Positions 60,601 to 64,000 of a DNA stretch of 64,000 nt are shown here, in pieces. The notes under the pieces are model-generated. The model was given only the letters and a program-made list of their open reading frames with translations, searched no databases and was not told where the DNA came from. Position 1 is the first letter of the stretch; each line of letters begins with the position of its first letter. Origin of the DNA: JAEUMG01 sp046349315 (lineage in GTDB: Bacteria; Pseudomonadota; Alphaproteobacteria; Rhizobiales; Aestuariivirgaceae); NCBI GenBank assembly GCA_046349315.1, contig JAXMCQ010000021.1, positions 43,802 to 107,801 on the forward strand. Reading direction: 5' to 3'. The translations under genes were made by a program, and so were the position numbers.

Positions 60601-62412
60601 TCACATTTCGTCCGGCGCCGTCCAGTCTTCGGGAAGGGCCGGGATGCGCACCATGAAACGCGCGCCAAGAATCGGCCGCTCGGTCTGGCCTTGCGGTGCG
60701 CGGCCATAACGGTTCTCGGCCCAGATGCGGCCGCGATGCGCTTCGACGATCTGTTTCGAGATCGAAAGGCCAAGCCCCGAATTCTTCCCAAAGCTTCCTT
60801 CCGGCCGGTCGGTATAAAAGCGCTCGAAGATACGGATGAGATTGTCGGGGCGGATGCCGGGCCCTTCATCTTCGACGCGCACTTCGACTTCATCCTGCAT
60901 GCGCCTGACACGCACCCGGACCGTCGTGCCTTCCTTCGTGAAGGAGCGCGCATTGTCGATGAGATTGCGGATCACCTGGCCAAGGCGATTGTCATGGCCG
61001 AGCACCATGAAGGCTTTGTCGCGTGGAACATCGCCTGGCGGCGTTTGAATTTCGAGCTTGATCTCGGCCTGATGGGGTTTTCGGATTTCATTGGCGATGT
61101 TGACCATCGTCTCAAGCAATATCCCGACATCGACGGGCTTGGCCTCGACGCGTGCCAGCTCGGCGTCAAGACGTGAGGCATCGGCAATATCGGTGATCAA
61201 GCGATCGAGGCGGCGGACATCGTCCTTGACGATTTCGACGAGATGTTCGCGCTGGTCGACTGTCTTGACGAAAGACAATGTTTCGACCGCGCTGCGCAGC
61301 GAGGTCAAGGGATTCTTGAGTTCATGCGAGACGTCTGCCGCGAAGGCCTCGATCGCATCGATGCGGTTATAGAGCGCGGTCGTCATGTCGCGTAGCGCGC
61401 CCGAGAGATGGCCGATCTCGTCGCGCCGCTGCGTGAAATCGGGAATCTCGACGCGCTTGTTGATGCCGCGGCGCACGCGCTCGGCGGCTGCCGCCAGTCT
61501 GCGGATCGGCTCCGCGATGGTGCCGGCTAACAAAATCGAGAGCAGGATCGTGACCAGGGACACGAAAGCGAAGGTATAGAGCACGATCTGGCGTTCGCCA
61601 CGGATGACATTGTCGATTTCGCCGCCCGTCGTCGACAATACGAGCGTGCCGAGGACCGCCTTGAAGCGCTGGATCGGCACCGCCACCAGGACGATCACCG
61701 CGCCGCGTTCATTGACGCGCACGACGCTCACCGAAGCGCCGTTCAAGGCCGCGGCGACCTCGGGAAATTCCTTGCCATTGTCGAGCCCGTAATCCTTCTG
61801 CTGCGGATAATCGCTCGAGAAGACCCAGTCCATGAAGCGCTGCCAGGTCTGGCCGAGCCAGCCTTCGCTGGCGCCGTCGAGCGGCGGCAGGTCCGAGCGC
61901 AGGATTTCGCCGCGGCCATAGAGATAGCGGCTGTCGACGATGAGATTGCCGTCGGGATCGATGATCCGCGCACGGATTGTCGTGTTGGCAAGCAATCGGC
62001 GCAAGAGGGGACCGGCATTCTCCGGATTGATCGGGAAATCGAGATCGCGCAGCTGGTCCGCATCGGGCACCGCATCATCGCCGCTGTTCATCAATGTGTC
62101 CGGATCGATGACGATCGAGCCGGTGTCGACCGATGCCGAACCGGCCACCGCTGCCGCGATGATGTGGGCTTGCGGCAGAAGGCTCTCGACGCGCGCATCG
62201 ATCAGGCCCTGGCGGAACTGGTTGAAATAGAGAATGCCGGTGACCAGGACGACGAGGCCGGCGAGATTGAGGAGGACGATCCGGCTGGTGAGCCGCGCCG
62301 GCGCCAATCGGTGGATCCACCACAACAGGCTTCGCCGCTCGGCCGCGGGCGCGTCGACCTGAACGCTGTCTTCGAATTCGATGCGGTCGGGAGTTTCTAC
62401 CCCGCTTACCAT
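60601..62412 (-). CDS. chvG: Sensor histidine kinase ChvG
   Basis: The 603-residue kinase has two membrane helices (about 43-63 and 275-300), a large periplasmic sensor between them, a HAMP domain (EPIRRLAAAAERVRRGINKR), the H-box FAADVSHELKNPLTSLRSAV and ATPase boxes (VIRNLIDNARSF, VEDEGPGIRP, GLGLSISKQI). ChvG answers to acid and envelope stress and controls exopolysaccharide and host-association genes through ChvI. ATG 62412 is 22 nt from the chvI stop. Confidence 0.94.
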   Translation of the reverse strand: MVSGVETPDRIEFEDSVQVDAPAAERRSLLWWIHRLAPARLTSRIVLLNLAGLVVLVTGILYFNQFRQGLIDARVESLLPQAHIIAAAVAGSASVDTGSIVIDPDTLMNSGDDAVPDADQLRDLDFPINPENAGPLLRRLLANTTIRARIIDPDGNLIVDSRYLYGRGEILRSDLPPLDGASEGWLGQTWQRFMDWVFSSDYPQQKDYGLDNGKEFPEVAAALNGASVSVVRVNERGAVIVLVAVPIQRFKAVLGTLVLSTTGGEIDNVIRGERQIVLYTFAFVSLVTILLSILLAGTIAEPIRRLAAAAERVRRGINKRVEIPDFTQRRDEIGHLSGALRDMTTALYNRIDAIEAFAADVSHELKNPLTSLRSAVETLSFVKTVDQREHLVEIVKDDVRRLDRLITDIADASRLDAELARVEAKPVDVGILLETMVNIANEIRKPHQAEIKLEIQTPPGDVPRDKAFMVLGHDNRLGQVIRNLIDNARSFTKEGTTVRVRVRRMQDEVEVRVEDEGPGIRPDNLIRIFERFYTDRPEGSFGKNSGLGLSISKQIVEAHRGRIWAENRYGRAPQGQTERPILGARFMVRIPALPEDWTAPDEM

Positions 62413-62434
62413 CCCGCCCGGTCCCTTGGGTTCC

Positions 62435-63133
62435 TCAGGATTCCTTGAAGCGATAGCCGACGCCGTAGAGTGTCTCGATCGCTTCGAAATTGTCGTCGGC
62501 CTGTTTGAACTTCTTGCGCAGGCGCTTGATATGGCTGTCGATGGTGCGGTCATCGACATAGACCTGATCGTCATAGGCCGCATCCATGAGCGCATCGCGA
62601 CTCTTCACGATGCCTGGCCGCTGGGCGAGCGACTGCAGGATCAGGAATTCGGTAACGGTGAGGGTCACCGGCTGGCCCTCCCAGGTGCAGGCATGGCGGT
62701 CGGGATCCATGACGAGCTTGCCGCGTTCGATCACCTTGGCGGCTTCGGTGGGCGCCGGCGTTCCATCCTTGGCGCCGGCCCGGCGCATCACCGCCTTGAC
62801 CCGCTCGACCAAAAGGCGCTGCGAGAAAGGCTTCTTGATGAAATCATCGGCACCCATCTTGAGGCCGAACAATTCATCGATTTCCTCATCCTTCGAGGTG
62901 AGAAAGATCACCGGCATGTCGGTCTTCTGGCGGATGCGGCGTAAGAGTTCCATGCCGTCCATGCGCGGCATCTTGATGTCGAAGATGGCCATGTCGGGCG
63001 GGGTGTCCTGCAGGCCCTGCAGCGCGGCTGCGCCGTCGGTATATTTCTGGACCTGGTAGCCTTCCGCCTCCAGCGTCATGCCGACGGAGGTCAGGATGTT
63101 GCGATCGTCGTCAACAAGGGCAATCGTCGGCAT
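62435..63133 (-). CDS. chvI: Response regulator ChvI
   Basis: The 232-residue OmpR/PhoB-type regulator has acidic residues in ALVDDDRNIL, phosphoacceptor D52 in MAIFDIKMPRMDG, the K in IKKPFSQR, and a winged-helix output domain (DDRTIDSHIKRLRKKFKQAD). It is phosphorylated by ChvG. Cotranscribed chvG and, through it, the PTS genes follow. Its promoter lies in 63134-63244. Confidence 0.96.
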   Translation of the reverse strand: MPTIALVDDDRNILTSVGMTLEAEGYQVQKYTDGAAALQGLQDTPPDMAIFDIKMPRMDGMELLRRIRQKTDMPVIFLTSKDEEIDELFGLKMGADDFIKKPFSQRLLVERVKAVMRRAGAKDGTPAPTEAAKVIERGKLVMDPDRHACTWEGQPVTLTVTEFLILQSLAQRPGIVKSRDALMDAAYDDQVYVDDRTIDSHIKRLRKKFKQADDNFEAIETLYGVGYRFKES

Positions 63134-63244
63134 CTTTTTTCAAATCCGTTAAGTTTTCCTAGGGTGATCTAACGGCGGAACTAGCGCAAAATGTGGCACT
63201 GGTGCTACGCGAGAGGCCTATCGCAATAGGCCATTCCAACCCAA

Positions 63245-63967
63245 ATGACAAATCCCGAAGCCCGTAGCTTTACCGGACACGAAGCCCGCAAATTGCTGCG
63301 GCGCGCCCGCCGTGCCGCCTTGGGCACCCTCGATCGCGACACCGGCATCCCCTACGTGTCGGCGGTCAATGTGGCGACCGATTGGCAGGGCGCTCCGGTC
63401 ATCCTCATCTCCAAGCTCGCCAAGCACACCCAGAATCTGCTGGCCGACCCGAGGGCAAGTCTCCTGGCTTCCGAACTGGCGAGCGACGGCGATGCCTTGA
63501 CCGGCCCGCGGGTTACCTTTTTGGGCCAAGCTGCCATTGTGGCGGATGAAACCCTCGCCGACCGCTATGTCCGCATCCATCCCTATGCGGCGGGCTATGC
63601 CAAATTTGCCGATTTCAGCTTCTGGCGACTAACCCCTTCTGCCGCGCATGCGATTGCAGGCTTCGGCCGCATTGAAACCATGGGTAGTGAAGAGGTGCTT
63701 TTGGATGCCGAGAGGGTGAAGGAATGGCCGGCACTGGAGGTTTCGGCGCGCCAGCACATGAATGACGACCACCGCAAGGCTATTCGCGATTATGCCGTGA
63801 ACTTGCTGAGTTCGGACGATGGCGACTGGTCGATCGCAGCCCTCGATCCCGACGGCGCGGACCTGGAAAAAGACGGGATTTTTAGGCGTCTGGAGTTCGA
63901 AAAACCCTGTCTTGATACGGTTTCGCTGCGCCTGGAGCTGGTCCATCTCGCCGAAAAGGCGCGCTAG
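63245..63967 (+). CDS. HugZ-like flavin-split-barrel protein (PPOx family + DUF2470)
   Basis: The 240-residue protein has an N-terminal PNP-oxidase-like split barrel (RARRAALGTLDRDTGIPYVS and ILISKLAKHTQNLLADPRAS) and a C-terminal DUF2470 domain (RQHMNDDHRKAIRDYAVNLL), the build of HugZ/HutZ-type haem oxygenases and related FMN or haem proteins. The His-rich segment MNDDH is where the haem ligand lies in that family. It is divergent from chvI over 111 nt. Haem degradation is possible but not shown. Confidence 0.85.
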   Translation: MTNPEARSFTGHEARKLLRRARRAALGTLDRDTGIPYVSAVNVATDWQGAPVILISKLAKHTQNLLADPRASLLASELASDGDALTGPRVTFLGQAAIVADETLADRYVRIHPYAAGYAKFADFSFWRLTPSAAHAIAGFGRIETMGSEEVLLDAERVKEWPALEVSARQHMNDDHRKAIRDYAVNLLSSDDGDWSIAALDPDGADLEKDGIFRRLEFEKPCLDTVSLRLELVHLAEKAR

Positions 63968-64000
63968 GCAGGCTCGTATCCCACGCAGATTTGGCGCAGT

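Overview
The window reads as a chromosomal segment of an alphaproteobacterium, most likely of the order Hyphomicrobiales (Rhizobiales). The evidence is the gene content and order: a PhyR-NepR-EcfG general stress cassette, a DivL-type pseudo-histidine-kinase with Tyr at the phosphorylation site, an ahcY-HPr-EIIA-hprK-chvG-chvI block, AddAB instead of RecBCD, a TsaE-AmgK fusion next to a MurU-like enzyme, and a trpF-trpB-trpA-accD-folC series. Base composition is uniformly GC-rich. I see no rRNA, tRNA, CRISPR array, transposase or integrase.

Layout. 1-2745: 3' part of a PTS enzyme I-like protein, a small HTH-like gene and dhaK (dihydroxyacetone phosphorylation). 2754-7087: a fused enoyl-CoA hydratase/3-hydroxyacyl-CoA dehydrogenase, then a RbsD/FucU mutarotase and a YtcJ-type amidohydrolase; the fucU leader carries two hairpins, the second terminator-like. 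7113-13637: a general-stress island with phyR, nepR, ecfG, a degenerate receiver, a Crp/Fnr regulator, csbD, several small proteins and an HWE-type kinase. Five sequences matching GGAAC-N16-CGTT exactly sit in front of genes here, one of them before a 25-residue membrane peptide. 13801-21548: a ROK regulator, a Frc-type sugar ABC transporter, two SDR oxidoreductases, a D-threonine-aldolase-like enzyme and a PfkB kinase, which together look like one catabolic locus.

21552-33714 is the least understood part: a DUF3095 protein with class III cyclase-like metal motifs, a cyclic-nucleotide-binding-domain protein, a metallo-beta-lactamase-fold hydrolase, a 908-residue ABC exporter-like protein whose ATPase motifs are destroyed and whose helical region appears to be repeated three times, two methyltransferase-like proteins, a deacetylase-like protein and four glycosyltransferases. 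I infer a nucleotide-regulated glycan or glycolipid assembly system, and this is the best candidate for undescribed biology in the window.

33715-44441 is housekeeping: rpsA-sppA-ihfB-lapA-like, an ornithine cyclodeaminase family gene, pyrF, trpF, trpB, trpA, accD, folC and convergent trxA. 44520-55674 (minus strand) runs divL, tsaE-amgK, murU-like, addB, addA, with the last four coupled by 4-nt overlaps. 55847-63133 (minus strand) holds an enolase-superfamily gene, ahcY with an AT-rich palindrome upstream, HPr, EIIA-Man, hprK, an unknown membrane-anchored protein, chvG and chvI. Two pairs of short palindromic repeats occupy the intergenic spaces at 56956-57046 and 59916-60016. The window ends with a HugZ-like flavin-split-barrel gene.
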